64,000 bases of DNA from Sphingobium fontiphilum (lineage in GTDB: Bacteria > Pseudomonadota > Alphaproteobacteria > Sphingomonadales > Sphingomonadaceae), in assembly GCF_014196635.1 (NCBI RefSeq), contig NZ_JACIEB010000004.1, positions 186,001 to 250,000 on the forward strand, given 5' to 3'. Below are positions 44,212 through 53,821 of this stretch, piece by piece (position 1 is the first letter of the stretch; every line of letters begins with the position of its first letter). Made by a program: the position numbers and the translations under genes. Under the pieces are notes generated by a model. It searched no databases. It worked only from the letters and a program-made list of their open reading frames with translations, and was not told the origin of the DNA.

Positions 44212-45690
44212 TCAGGCGTCGACCCGATAATGGGCCATTTCGCTGATGGCGGCGCCTGACCTTCGCAATTGCGCTCTGACGCCGACCGCCGGGGCGTCGG
44301 GACGCAGGTCGATGACGGCGCGATACAGGCCCGGCTGGCCGATGACCGGATAGGCGGCCTGCTTCACCACCCTTCCGCCATCAAGTTCGCACCACAGATC
44401 GGGCTTTGCGCCGTCCGGCAAACCGGCAAAGTCGAACAACAGTCGCTCGACCCGGTCGCCTTCGCCCCGGCCGCGCCAGACATTGGCCAGCCGGGCGACC
44501 GCGATGGCGGGTTCGCCCGATGTCCAGTCCAGCCGATAGGCGGCGTCGATCCGGCGGCCGGGCGTGGCGGGGGCGGCCGGCGTCCAGTAAGCGACCACAT
44601 TGTCCGTATATTCGCTGTCGGTCGGAAACTCATAGAGCCGCACATCGCCTGCGCCCGTTGGCGCGGCGGGCGTCGCCCACAGTGACGGGCGCTTGTGATA
44701 GAAGACGCCGTCATCCTGATAATGGTCGAAATTCCGGTCGCGCTGGATCAGGCCGAAGCCGCGCGGTGATGGTTCGGCAAAGACCGAGACATGGGGCGCG
44801 CGCGGATTGACCAGCGCCCGGGCATGGGCCGCGCCATCGGCGGAACGGATGGCCAGCGTATCGGAATCGTGGATTTCCGGCCGCCAGTCGGTCGCCGCAT
44901 ATTTGGCGTTGGCCTGATCGTACCAGAACATGCTGGTCATCGCCATCAACCCCAGTTCGCGGATGGCGCGGCGGGGGAAGAGGGCGGCGGTCACATCCTG
45001 ATGCACGCCATCCCTGTCGAGCGAACAGACGAACCGGAATGCCCCGGTGATCGACGCCCCGTCCAGCAACGCATGGACGATCAGGCGGCCGGGACCGCCA
45101 TGTTCCAGCCAAAATGTCGTGAAGCGCGGAAATTCCTCGCCGCCCACGCTGCTGTCGATGGCGACGGCGCGGGCGGACAGACCATATTGCCGCTCCGCGC
45201 CCGCCGCGCGGAAATAGCTGGCGCCCAGGAACGACAGCCAGTCGGCGTCACGCGCCCGGTTCATCACGCGGAAACCGGCAAAGCCCGCACCGGTCCCAAG
45301 GGCCGCCACCGCATTGCCCGCGGGCGCGTCGAACATGGCGGGATCATAGGCGAGGGGGCGGGCCAGCCCCCCTTCCACGACATGGATGGTCACGGGTTCG
45401 GGCGCGGATCGGCTGAGCGGGAAGAAGCGGATGCCGACATCGTCGCCCCGTTCGTTCCACAGCGTGCGGTCGTCGCGGAAGCGCGCGGCGTGCAGCGCAT
45501 CATAGTCGACCCGTTGCGCGCCGGGATGGGGTGGCGCGGGCGCGAAGGGGCGGACCGCCAATCGCTGCGCCATCGCCACCAGCCCGTCCCAGTCAAACCG
45601 CTGGCCCGGGCTCGCCGCTCGCAATGCGGCGGGCGCGATCAGGGCGGCGGCGCTGGCGGCGATCATCGCGCGTCGGTCGATTGGCGTCAT
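44212..45690 (-). CDS. opgG: Periplasmic glucans biosynthesis protein OpgG/OpgD (MdoG)
   Basis: 492 residues from ATG at 45690 with a Tat-like signal (DRRAMIAASAAALIAPAALRAA), which favours the OpgD-like export route. MdoG family blocks: FDWDGLVAMAQRLAVRPF, YDALHAARFRDDRTLW, FPRFTTFWLEHG, LMAMTSMFWYD, EIHDSDTLAI, FGLIQRDRNFDHYQDD. It acts on glucans in the periplasm. The frame is open upstream, but without conserved sequence. It lies between flagellin and opgH. Confidence 0.92.
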   Translation of the reverse strand: MTPIDRRAMIAASAAALIAPAALRAASPGQRFDWDGLVAMAQRLAVRPFAPAPPHPGAQRVDYDALHAARFRDDRTLWNERGDDVGIRFFPLSRSAPEPVTIHVVEGGLARPLAYDPAMFDAPAGNAVAALGTGAGFAGFRVMNRARDADWLSFLGASYFRAAGAERQYGLSARAVAIDSSVGGEEFPRFTTFWLEHGGPGRLIVHALLDGASITGAFRFVCSLDRDGVHQDVTAALFPRRAIRELGLMAMTSMFWYDQANAKYAATDWRPEIHDSDTLAIRSADGAAHARALVNPRAPHVSVFAEPSPRGFGLIQRDRNFDHYQDDGVFYHKRPSLWATPAAPTGAGDVRLYEFPTDSEYTDNVVAYWTPAAPATPGRRIDAAYRLDWTSGEPAIAVARLANVWRGRGEGDRVERLLFDFAGLPDGAKPDLWCELDGGRVVKQAAYPVIGQPGLYRAVIDLRPDAPAVGVRAQLRRSGAAISEMAHYRVDA

Positions 45691-45809
45691 CGGCCCGTCA
45701 TTGGGGCGTCGCCGTCGCAATTCAATGGGCGCGCTCGCCAAATGCGATGAAGCCCCCGCCCGGGGGGACGGAGGCTTCTCTTTGGGCTGGCCGTTCGATC
45801 GAAGGTGAT

Positions 45810-45847
45810 GCCCCCGGCGCGGTGGGGACTGTTGATGCGCCGGGGGC
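45810..45847 (-). terminator. Terminator hairpin of the flagellin gene
   Basis: 11-bp perfect stem GCCCCCGGCGC/GCGCCGGGGGC, 56 bp after the flagellin stop. A second GC-rich stem near 45748-45776 follows on the same strand, giving a tandem arrangement. Confidence 0.65.
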
Positions 45848-45902
45848 GTCATGGTCGGCTGGCGGTGACCAATACCTCAGCCTTCCATTTCCGTTGCGCC
45901 GA

Positions 45903-46733
45903 TTAGGAGATCAGCTTCATCACGCCCTGCTGCGACTGGTTCGCCTGGGCGAGCATCGCGGTCGACGCCTGGCTCAGGATCTGCTGCTTGGCGAGGGCGG
46001 TCGTTTCAGCCGAGAAGTCGGCGTCTTCGATCCGGCTGCGGGCGTCGGACAGGTTGGCGACGTTCGCGGTCAGGTTGTTGATCGTCGATTCGAGGCGGTT
46101 TTGCACGGCGCCGAGGTCGGCGCGGCTGGTCGAAACCACGCCGATGGCGGTGTCGAACAGGTCAAGGTCGGCGCTGGTCGCGGTCGACAGGTCGATCGTC
46201 GAAGCGGTTGCGCCGACAATGGCGCCAATGTCGGCGTCGCCCAGCAGGTCGTCGAGCGTGATGTCGATGGTGTCGCTGGAGTTGGCGCCGGCCTGGATTG
46301 TCACCGTCGCGGCCGAACCGTCGAACAGCTTGGTGCCGTTGAATTCGGTGTTGGTCAGCGTGTCGGTGATCTGCGTGGACAGCTGGTCCATTTCCGACTG
46401 GATGTTGGCGATGGCGTCGGTGTCGTTGGTGCCGTTCAGCGCCTGGACGGTCAGTTCGCGCATACGCTGCATCATGTTCGATATTTCGCCCAGCGCGCCT
46501 TCCGCCGTCTGCGCCAGGCTGATGCCGTCATTGGCGTTGCGGATGCCCTGGGTCATGCCCTTGATCTGCGAAGTCATGGTGGCGGCGATGGCGAGGCCGG
46601 CGGCGTCGTCCTTCGCGCTGTTGATGCGCTTGCCGGTCGACAGGCGTTCCATCGACACCTGCAGCGACTTGCTGGCCATCGTGGAAGCATTGGCCGCACG
46701 CAGCGCCGACGAGTTGGTTCCGATAACAGTCAT
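45903..46733 (-). CDS. fliC: Flagellin
   Basis: 276 residues, a compact flagellin. N-terminal D0/D1 ([71 protein letters not shown]) and C-terminal D1/D0 ([68 protein letters not shown]) are intact; the outer variable domain is almost absent. It is the only flagellin gene in the window; fliD and fliS are not nearby. Confidence 0.97.
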   Translation of the reverse strand: MTVIGTNSSALRAANASTMASKSLQVSMERLSTGKRINSAKDDAAGLAIAATMTSQIKGMTQGIRNANDGISLAQTAEGALGEISNMMQRMRELTVQALNGTNDTDAIANIQSEMDQLSTQITDTLTNTEFNGTKLFDGSAATVTIQAGANSSDTIDITLDDLLGDADIGAIVGATASTIDLSTATSADLDLFDTAIGVVSTSRADLGAVQNRLESTINNLTANVANLSDARSRIEDADFSAETTALAKQQILSQASTAMLAQANQSQQGVMKLIS

Positions 46734-47037
46734 GGTGTTCCCTTTCCCTTCACTACTCAGGTCGCCGCCATGTGGCTGCTGCGGCCTCGTAGGGGGAAAA
46801 CGGCGCGGCGCGGATTTGCTTTAATCCCGCCAGTCATTTTTTCTTCACGGAGCTGGAAAATCGCGGATTGCAGCCATTTCCGCAAATTTTGCCGCTCCAG
46901 GCGGAAGAAAATTGCCGCTGCCCGGCAAGGGCTTAACGAAATTAACCAGATGCTAACCACGAAGGCGCAGATTGTTCCCATCGAAGGGGTCTGGGGCGTG
47001 CGGGGGCACAAACCGGCCACAAAATTGGGGACCAACC
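46734..47037. other. Divergent regulatory region of flagellin and the sigma-54 activator
   Basis: No gene. It holds the sigma-28 promoter of flagellin (46797-46823), clustered CGGCAA/TTGCCG half-sites at 46880-46894 and 46912-46928 like those before flgB, and a CtrA-like TTAA-N7-CTAAC at 46942-46957. Confidence 0.6.
46797..46823 (-). promoter_or_regulatory. Sigma-28 promoter of flagellin
   Basis: Minus strand TAAA-N15-GCCGTTTT, close to the FliA consensus TAAA-N15-GCCGATAA. It is about 64 bp upstream of the flagellin start. Confidence 0.7.
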
Positions 47038-48282
47038 ATGTCGTCATTGGACATGAGCCGCCATCTGTGCGCCCTGTTGCCGGGGTTGCAGCACTGGCTG
47101 GAAAACGGCTTTCACCCGATCCGGGTGGTCGAAGCGGATGCGCCGCGTGAAAAAAACGCCATGCGCCTGTTGCTGGCGGAGGAAATCGCCAACGCCACCC
47201 ATCGCGACATCATCGTGGAGGTGCGCCGGGGCGCGCCGACGATGATCGCGGCGGCCAATGGCATGCCTGCGCGCGTCGCCTTCGGCCTGGAGGACATGGG
47301 CTTCGCCTTTGCGCTGATCGCTGAACTCGCCCGCCCCGCCATGGTGCCCGCCGTCGGCGACGCCGCCAGCGCGCGGCTGATGACGCTGGCCGGGCGCATC
47401 GCGCGCAGCGACGCCACCGTGCTGATCCAGGGCGACACCGGCACCGGCAAGGAGGGCATGGCGCGCTTCCTGCACCTGCAATCGGGCCGCTCCACCCATG
47501 ATTTCATCGCCGTCAATTGCGCGGCGCTGCCCGAAACCATGATGGAAGCGATGCTGTTCGGCCATCGCAAGGGCAGCTTCACCGGCGCGGCCAATGCGTC
47601 GGAGGGGCTGTTCCTGGCGGCCGACGGCGGCACCTTGTTTCTCGACGAAATCGCCGAACTGCCGCTGGCGCTTCAGGCCAAGCTGCTGCGCGCCCTTCAG
47701 GAAGGCGAAGTGCTGCCGGTGGGCGCGACCCATCCGGTGCCGGTCAATGTCCGCATCATCGCCGCGTGCAACCGCGATCTGGCCGCCGAATGCGCGGCCG
47801 GGCGGTTCCGCGAAGATCTTTACTGGCGGCTCAACGTCATGCCGCTCGAACTGCGGCCGCTCGCCGAACGGCGCGGCGACATCGCCGCCATCGCCGCCGC
47901 CATCCTGCTGCGCCAGCCCGACGCCTTCGCCTGGCCGACCGCCGCCGCGATGGACAAGCTGGCCGCCCATGGCTGGCCGGGCAACGCCCGCGAACTGGGC
48001 AATGTGCTGCAACGCGCGCTGGTGCTGCGCGAAGGCGAACGGATCGAGGCGGAAGACCTGCATATCGCCGGCGCGCCGTCATTGCGCGTCGTGGCGCCCG
48101 CCGCCGCGCCATCCGCCACCGTCGCGCTGAAAGATGTCGCCCGCCTGTCCAAGCTGGAGGCGATCCGCGCCGCGCTGCGCGAGACGGACGGCCACCGCGC
48201 CGCCGCCGCGCGGAAGCTCGGCATTTCCGAACGCACGCTGCGCTATCGGCTCGCCGAAATGCGCGAGCTGGCCGCGGCTTAA
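47038..48282 (+). CDS. Sigma-54-dependent flagellar activator (FlbD/FleQ-like)
   Basis: 414 residues from ATG at 47038. Residues 1-110 have no clear receiver signature. The AAA+ domain follows with Walker A GDTGTGKE (132-139), the sigma-54 contact loop as GSFTGA (179-184, usually GAFTGA), Walker B GGTLFLDEIAELPL and an arginine-finger region GRFREDLYWRLNVMPL. It ends in a Fis-type helix-turn-helix (GHRAAAARKLGISERTLRYRLAEM). It heads the fliE-K run and presumably drives the -24/-12 promoters before flgB, flgA and fliM. Confidence 0.92.
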   Translation: MSSLDMSRHLCALLPGLQHWLENGFHPIRVVEADAPREKNAMRLLLAEEIANATHRDIIVEVRRGAPTMIAAANGMPARVAFGLEDMGFAFALIAELARPAMVPAVGDAASARLMTLAGRIARSDATVLIQGDTGTGKEGMARFLHLQSGRSTHDFIAVNCAALPETMMEAMLFGHRKGSFTGAANASEGLFLAADGGTLFLDEIAELPLALQAKLLRALQEGEVLPVGATHPVPVNVRIIAACNRDLAAECAAGRFREDLYWRLNVMPLELRPLAERRGDIAAIAAAILLRQPDAFAWPTAAAMDKLAAHGWPGNARELGNVLQRALVLREGERIEAEDLHIAGAPSLRVVAPAAAPSATVALKDVARLSKLEAIRAALRETDGHRAAAARKLGISERTLRYRLAEMRELAAA

Positions 48283-48298
48283 GGGGAGGGTGTAGATC

Positions 48299-48664
48299 AT
48301 GGCGATCAACGGCGTATCCCCGACCGACAGCGTGATGGCGATCCGCGCGGCCATCCTGCAAAAGAACGCGGCGCTGCGGGATGTCGCGCAGACCGGCGGC
48401 GCGACCGACGCCGCCGCGACGAAGGGTGTCGATGGCGCAAAGCCGGGCGCCTTCACCGATGCGCTCAAATCCGCTTTGGAACAGGTCAACGGCCTCCAGA
48501 GCCAGGCGGGCGAGGCAGCCGCCTCGTTCGAACGCGGCGAAACCACCGACATCGCCGCCGTCATGCTGGCCAAGCAGCAGGCGTCGATCAGCTTTGAAGC
48601 CACGCTTCAGGTCCGCAACAAACTCCTGTCCGCCTACAAGGACATCATGAGCATGCCGGTATAA
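48299..48664 (+). CDS. fliE: MS-ring/rod junction protein FliE
   Basis: 121 residues. FliE C-terminal half FTDALKSALEQVNGLQSQAGEAAASFERGETTDIAAVMLAKQQASISFEATLQVRNKLLSAYKDIMSMPV. It links the MS ring to the rod. 16 bp after the activator gene and 3 bp before fliF. Confidence 0.96.
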   Translation: MAINGVSPTDSVMAIRAAILQKNAALRDVAQTGGATDAAATKGVDGAKPGAFTDALKSALEQVNGLQSQAGEAAASFERGETTDIAAVMLAKQQASISFEATLQVRNKLLSAYKDIMSMPV

Positions 48665-48667
48665 ACG

Positions 48668-50416
48668 ATGAGCGAGAACGCCCTGACCATTGACGGCGGC
48701 AAGCCCGCCCTGCCGGCCGGTCCGGCCTCCACCGCGCCCCGTGCCGGCGGCAACGGGATCGACGCGATCCGCGCCCGCTTCATGGGGTTCATCAAACAGC
48801 CCGCCGTGGCGCGCAGCCTGCCGCTGCTCGGCCTGCTGGGCGTCGTCAGCGCGGCGGCGCTCGCTTGGATGGCGCTGCGCGAACCGCCGCAGCGCGACCT
48901 GTTCCGGGGCCTGCCCGACGCCGACAAGTCGGCCGTGGCGCAGGTGCTGGACCAGAGCGGCATCCGCTATGACATGGACAATTCCGGCACGATGACCGTG
49001 GCCGAGGATGATTATTTCAAGGCGAAGATGACGCTGGCCGCGCAAGGCCTGCCCAAGAGCGCGCCCGACGGCAACAGCATGATCGACAGCCTGCCGATGG
49101 GGGCATCGCGCGCCGTGGAAGGCGAAAAGCTGCGCTCCGCCCGCGAAACCGACCTCGCCCGCACCATTGAACAGATCGACTCGGTGGAAAGCGCCAAGGT
49201 GCATCTGGCCGTCGAGCCGCCCAGCGTCTTCCTGCGCGACCGCGCCAAGCCTTCGGCCTCCGTCATGCTGCGCCTCGCCAGCGGCCGGACGCTGACCGAC
49301 GAACAGGTCAGCGCCATCGTCCACCTCGTCGCCTCGTCCATTCCCGAACTCAGCCCCGACCAGATTTCGGTGGTCGACCAGAATGGCCGCCTTTTGAGCG
49401 ACAATGACAGCAACAGCGCCGATGATCGTCAGCTGGCGGTGCAGAACCGGATCGAGGACCGCTATCGCCGCTCGCTGGTCGCGCTGCTGACCCCGATCCT
49501 GGGCGCCGACAAATTCTCGGCCGAGGTTCATGCCGAACTCAATTTCGCCGAGCGGCAGGCGACCCGCGAAACCTATCCGCAGGACGAGGCGCGGCTGCGC
49601 ACCGAACAGGGCACCTGGGCGTCCGACCCGCGCGGTCAGGGCGCGGGCGAAGCCAGTGGCATCCCAGGCGCGCTGTCCAACCAGGCGCCCGTCAACCCCA
49701 CCGTCACCCAGACCAACCCCAATGGCCAGGCCGTGCAGCAGGGGCAGGCCGCGGCGCAACAGCCCGGCACGCCGCCCAATCCGCTGATGAAGACGGAGGA
49801 AACCTTCAACCGCAGCTTTGAACTGGGCCGCGAAGTCAGCGTCACCCGCGACGCCGTGGGCACGGTGCAGCGCCTGTCGGTCGCCGTGGCGCTGGACAAT
49901 GGCCCGGACGGCAAGCCCCGCTCCGCCGCCGAAATCGCGGCGCTGGAGGCGCTGGTCAAGGGCGCGGTCGGCTTCGATCAGGCGCGCGGCGACGTGGTCG
50001 CGCTGTCCTCGCGCAGCTTCGCCAGGCCCGCCGAGATCGCCCCCCTCTGGTATGAGGCAAGCTGGGTCGCGCCGCTCGCCCGCAACGGTTCGGCGCTGCT
50101 CGTCGCGCTGCTGCTGATCTTCGGCATCGGCCGCCCGCTGCTCAAGCGCCGCGCCGCCATGCAGGAGGCTGCCGCCGCCGAAAAGGCCGCAGAGGGCCAG
50201 CGCATCGGCCGCGAAATCTCGCAGGAACTGACTCGCGCAGCGCCCGAGGCGCCTGACCCGGAACGGCCGGTCACGCTCGACATGATCTCGTCGACCTATG
50301 ACTATGCCCAGCGCGCCGACCTTATCCGCAATTTCGTCAAGCAGGATCCCGATCGCGCCGCCCTGGTGGTCCGCGACCTTCTGAAGGACAACAAGAAGGA
50401 AAAGGAAAATGCCTGA
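48668..50416 (+). CDS. fliF: MS-ring protein FliF
   Basis: 582 residues. Spans near 52-70 and 475-493. Ring-building motifs FRGLPDADKSAVAQVLDQSGIRYDMD and AKVHLAVEPPSVFLRDRAKPSASVMLRL. The periplasmic loop contains a Gln/Pro-rich insert (NPNGQAVQQGQAAAQQPGTPPNP). The C-terminal FliG-binding tail (YDYAQRADLIRNFVKQDPDRAALVVRDLLKDN) is present. Overlaps fliG by 8 bp. Confidence 0.97.
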   Translation: MSENALTIDGGKPALPAGPASTAPRAGGNGIDAIRARFMGFIKQPAVARSLPLLGLLGVVSAAALAWMALREPPQRDLFRGLPDADKSAVAQVLDQSGIRYDMDNSGTMTVAEDDYFKAKMTLAAQGLPKSAPDGNSMIDSLPMGASRAVEGEKLRSARETDLARTIEQIDSVESAKVHLAVEPPSVFLRDRAKPSASVMLRLASGRTLTDEQVSAIVHLVASSIPELSPDQISVVDQNGRLLSDNDSNSADDRQLAVQNRIEDRYRRSLVALLTPILGADKFSAEVHAELNFAERQATRETYPQDEARLRTEQGTWASDPRGQGAGEASGIPGALSNQAPVNPTVTQTNPNGQAVQQGQAAAQQPGTPPNPLMKTEETFNRSFELGREVSVTRDAVGTVQRLSVAVALDNGPDGKPRSAAEIAALEALVKGAVGFDQARGDVVALSSRSFARPAEIAPLWYEASWVAPLARNGSALLVALLLIFGIGRPLLKRRAAMQEAAAAEKAAEGQRIGREISQELTRAAPEAPDPERPVTLDMISSTYDYAQRADLIRNFVKQDPDRAALVVRDLLKDNKKEKENA

Positions 50417-51425
50417 GATCGTCCCCGGACGGCCGGAGGCGCTGAAGGGCAGCGCCGCCGCCGCCGTCCTGCTGATGTTGTTCAACGAGGACGAAGCCGC
50501 GCAGATCCTGGCCCGGCTGGAGCCCGACGAGGTCCGCCAGCTTGGCTACGCCATGTATGACGTCGCCGATGTCGAGCCCGAAGAGGTGAACGAGGCGCTC
50601 GATCATTTCGTCACCAAGGCGAAGAAGCGCACCACCATCGGCTATGGCGCGACCCGTCATATTCGCGGCGCCATGACCAAGGCGCTGGGCGAGGAGCGCG
50701 CGGAAACCATCCTGGCGCGCATCACTCCGCCTACGCGCTCGACGCAGCTTGAAATGCTCAAATGGATGGACGCGAAGGAGGTCGCGGCGCTGATCGAGGC
50801 GGAGCACCCGCAGATCATGGCCATCGTGCTCGCCCATCTGGAGGCGCCGGTCGCCGCCGACGTGCTGCAATTGCTGCCCGCCGACATGCAGGAGGACATC
50901 ATCTATCGCATCGCCACGCTTGGCCCGGTGTCGAACGATGCGCTCGATGACCTCGAACAACTGCTGCTGCGCGGGTCGCCCAAGAAACAGGGGGCTGCGT
51001 CGCAGCGCGGCGGCACGATCGAGGCGGCGGCGATCATGAACAATGTCCGCAAGGACAATGAACAGCGCATCATCAAGGCGATTTCCAAGCGCGACAAGAT
51101 CATCGCCCAGACCATCGAGGAGGAAATGTTCGTCTTCGACAACCTCATCGACATGGACGACAAGAATCTGGGCACGCTCATGCGCACCGTCGACAGTTCG
51201 ATCCTGGTGGTCGCATTGAAGGGCGCGAACGACATGCTGCGCGGCAAGATCTTCAGCTGCATGTCCGCCCGCGCGGCCCAGGCCATCGCCGACGAGATCG
51301 AGGAGCGCGGGCCGATCCGCCTCGCCGAAGTGATCGACGCGCAGAAACTCATCATCGCCACCGCCCGCCGCATGGCGGACGCCGGCACCATCATGCTGGG
51401 CGGCAAGGGGAATGATTTTGTCTAG
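50409..51425 (+). CDS. fliG: Motor switch protein FliG
   Basis: 338 residues. Middle-domain EHPQ motif at 132-135 (LIEAEHPQIMAIVLAHL) and torque helix region EEMFVFDNLIDMDDKNLGTLMRTVDSSILVVALKGA with charged residues kept. It binds FliF and contacts MotA. Overlaps fliH by 14 bp. Confidence 0.97.
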   Translation: MPEIVPGRPEALKGSAAAAVLLMLFNEDEAAQILARLEPDEVRQLGYAMYDVADVEPEEVNEALDHFVTKAKKRTTIGYGATRHIRGAMTKALGEERAETILARITPPTRSTQLEMLKWMDAKEVAALIEAEHPQIMAIVLAHLEAPVAADVLQLLPADMQEDIIYRIATLGPVSNDALDDLEQLLLRGSPKKQGAASQRGGTIEAAAIMNNVRKDNEQRIIKAISKRDKIIAQTIEEEMFVFDNLIDMDDKNLGTLMRTVDSSILVVALKGANDMLRGKIFSCMSARAAQAIADEIEERGPIRLAEVIDAQKLIIATARRMADAGTIMLGGKGNDFV

Positions 51426-52071
51426 GGTCTGGGACGCCGACGAGGCGCAGGAGGCGAGCAGCGTCGGCCTGTCGTCCATGCGCGAGGCAGGCTTTGGCGG
51501 CGGCGCGTTCCGCAGCCTTTACACCGCGCCCCCCGCGCAGGCGACCGCCAGGCTGCGCGGCGAAACGGCGATGCCGGTCGAACCCAGCCCGATGGACCTT
51601 ATCGAACAGGCGCGGATCGAGGCGTTCACCCAGGGTTTTGACGAAGGCTGCCGCGTCACCCGTGAAGCGGGCGAGGCGCAGGACGCCGCCCGCGATCGGC
51701 TGGCGCAGGCCATGGAAATGCTGGCCCCAGCGCCCAGCGGCACATTGTCGACCATGTTGTCGGCCGCCGTCATTCGCCTCGTCGAACAGATTGTCGGCGA
51801 AGTCGCCGTCGACGCCGATCTGCTGCGTCAGCGGTGCGACAGCGTCGCCGCCTTCATCGACGAGAATGAGGGCAAGAGCGCCCTGCACCTGCATCCCGAC
51901 GACATGCCGTTGATCGAAGGCATCGCGCTCGACGCCCGGATCGTGCCGGACGCGACCCTGAAGCGCGGCTGCGTGCGGCTCGACACCGCCGATGGCTGGG
52001 TGGAGGACGGGCCGGACGTGCGCCTGTCCCGCCTGCGCGCGATGCTCGACGACATGGAGGGCCGGGCATGA
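51412..52071 (+). CDS. fliH: Export ATPase regulator FliH
   Basis: 219 residues from ATG at 51412. FliH/YscL-type helical part (EQARIEAFTQGFDEGCRVTREAGEAQDAARDRLAQAMEML) and C-terminal VIRLVEQIVGEVAVDADLLRQR...LHLHPDDMPLIEG...GCVRLDTADGWVEDGPDVRL. Inhibits and positions FliI. Tight overlaps on both sides. Confidence 0.9.
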   Translation: MILSRVWDADEAQEASSVGLSSMREAGFGGGAFRSLYTAPPAQATARLRGETAMPVEPSPMDLIEQARIEAFTQGFDEGCRVTREAGEAQDAARDRLAQAMEMLAPAPSGTLSTMLSAAVIRLVEQIVGEVAVDADLLRQRCDSVAAFIDENEGKSALHLHPDDMPLIEGIALDARIVPDATLKRGCVRLDTADGWVEDGPDVRLSRLRAMLDDMEGRA

Positions 52072-53396
52072 TCCGCGCCCAGATCGCCCAGGCGGAAACG
52101 CTGTTCGACCATCTACAGGTGCACAGCCGCCTGCCGCGCCATGTCGGTCGGCTGGTCAGCCATGATGCCGGGATGCTGGAAGTCACCGGCTTCCGCCGCC
52201 CCATTGGCGCTGGCGCGCGGGTGATCGCCAGCGACGGCACCATCGCGCGGGCGGAGGTGGCGGGCTTTCGCGGCGACCGTACGCTGCTGGTGCCGCTCGA
52301 TTTCGACGCGCCGCTCGAAAATGGCGCACGCGTCGAACCCGACAGCCAGGCGAACATGGTGCAGGTCGGCGATGGCCTCATCGGCCGGGTGATCGACGCC
52401 ATGGGCCAGCCGCTCGACCGCAAGGGGCCGATCATAGCCGGGGGCACATGGCCGCTGGGCGGCGTGCGCGGCAATGTGCTCGACCGGGGCCGGGTGACCG
52501 AACCCTTTGACCTCGGCGTCCGCGCCGTCAACGCGCTGCTCACCGCCGGGCGCGGCCAGCGCATCGCCATCGTCGCGGGGTCGGGCGTCGGCAAATCGGT
52601 GCTGATGGGCCAGATGATCGCCGGGGCGGAGGCCGACATCGTCGTCGCCGGCCTGATCGGCGAGCGCGGCCGCGAGGTCAGCGATTTCCTGGAGACCAAG
52701 GTCAAGGACACGATGCACAAGAGCATCGTCGTCGCCGTGCCGGCCGATCATCCCCCGGTGCTGCGCCTGCGCGCCGCCGCGCGGGCGACGGCCATCGCCG
52801 AATATTTCCGCGCGCGGGGCAAGAAGGTGCTGCTGCTGATCGACAGCCTGACCCGCTGCGCCCATGCCCAGCGCGAAATCGGCCTGGCGCTGGGCGAGCC
52901 GCCCGCGATGAAGGGCTATCCGCCGTCCGCCCTGTCGCTGATCCCCCGGCTGGTCGAGCGGGCGGGCGTGGATACGCGCACCGGCGGGTCGATCACCGCG
53001 CTCTATACCGTGCTGGCCGATGGCGACGACACCGACGATCCGATCGTCGACGCCGCCCGCGCCATTGTCGACGGCCATTATGTCCTCTCCCGCCATTTGT
53101 CGGAACAGGCGATCTTCCCCGCCATCGACATCGGCAAGTCGCTGTCGCGCGTGATGGCCGATGTGGTGCCGCCCGACCATCTCGCCGCCGCCGCCGCCTA
53201 TCGCCGCCTGTGGGCCGCTTATGAGGAAAACAAGGATCTCATCCTGATGGGCGCCTATCGCCCCGGCAACGACCCGGTGATCGACGAGGCGGTGCGCCGC
53301 CGTCAGGAGGTGCTCGATTTCCTGCGGCAGGATGTGAAGAGCCGCATAGACCTTGACACCAGCTCCGACGCGCTGATCGCCGAGTTCGGCGCATGA
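52068..53396 (+). CDS. fliI: Flagellar export ATPase FliI
   Basis: 442 residues. F1-beta-like ATPase with Walker A GSGVGKS (171-177), GLIGERGREVSDFLE, Walker B VLLLIDSLTRCAHAQREI and the MKGYPPSALSLIPRLVERAG export-ATPase signature. Energises substrate entry with FliH and FliJ. Confidence 0.98.
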   Translation: MIRAQIAQAETLFDHLQVHSRLPRHVGRLVSHDAGMLEVTGFRRPIGAGARVIASDGTIARAEVAGFRGDRTLLVPLDFDAPLENGARVEPDSQANMVQVGDGLIGRVIDAMGQPLDRKGPIIAGGTWPLGGVRGNVLDRGRVTEPFDLGVRAVNALLTAGRGQRIAIVAGSGVGKSVLMGQMIAGAEADIVVAGLIGERGREVSDFLETKVKDTMHKSIVVAVPADHPPVLRLRAAARATAIAEYFRARGKKVLLLIDSLTRCAHAQREIGLALGEPPAMKGYPPSALSLIPRLVERAGVDTRTGGSITALYTVLADGDDTDDPIVDAARAIVDGHYVLSRHLSEQAIFPAIDIGKSLSRVMADVVPPDHLAAAAAYRRLWAAYEENKDLILMGAYRPGNDPVIDEAVRRRQEVLDFLRQDVKSRIDLDTSSDALIAEFGA

Positions 53397-53821
53397 AGGG
53401 GCTGGTTGACCGCCGCCACCGGGTGCTGCGCGTGCGCCATGTGCAGCACGCCATGTCGGTCGCCGAAACCGTGCGCGCGCAGGATGAAGCGAACAGCATC
53501 GCCCATAATGCCGAACGGCTGCGCCGGGTGCGCGCCGATCTGTTCCGCAACGAAGGCATGGCCAATGGCGCCAGTTTCGCGGCGATGCAGGAACTGGCCG
53601 GGCGGCTGGAACAGGCGGGCCGCCAGCTCGACGGCGCGCTCTACGACGCCAATCGCCGCGTGGAGCAGAAGAAGGATCTGTCGATGATCGCCAGCCGCGA
53701 GCGCGAAATCGCCGCGCGGCTCAAGGACCGCGCCCATGCGCAGCTTGAAGAATGGCGGGAAAACCGGCTGGCGGCGCTGCCCCGCTATCGCCGGATGCAA
53801 AGAACGGGGGACAGCGAGTGA
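53393..53821 (+). CDS. fliJ: FliJ-like export protein
   Basis: 142 residues, all-helical, strongly charged coiled coil (RRHRVLRVRHVQHAMSVAETVRAQDEANSIAHNAERLRRVR ... LKDRAHAQLEEWRENRLAAL). Identity rests on position between fliI and fliK and on the coiled-coil character. Overlaps both neighbours by 4 bp. Confidence 0.8.
   Translation: MKGLVDRRHRVLRVRHVQHAMSVAETVRAQDEANSIAHNAERLRRVRADLFRNEGMANGASFAAMQELAGRLEQAGRQLDGALYDANRRVEQKKDLSMIASREREIAARLKDRAHAQLEEWRENRLAALPRYRRMQRTGDSE

Noticed and set aside
46933-46947. TTAA-N5-TTAACC as a CtrA site
   Set aside because: Spacing of 5 is wrong for CtrA (7 needed); the overlapping TTAA-N7-CTAAC is the better candidate and is reported instead.
47837-50485. 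882-codon open frame antisense to the activator, fliE and fliF
   Set aside because: Shadow of three conserved flagellar genes in a high-GC genome.
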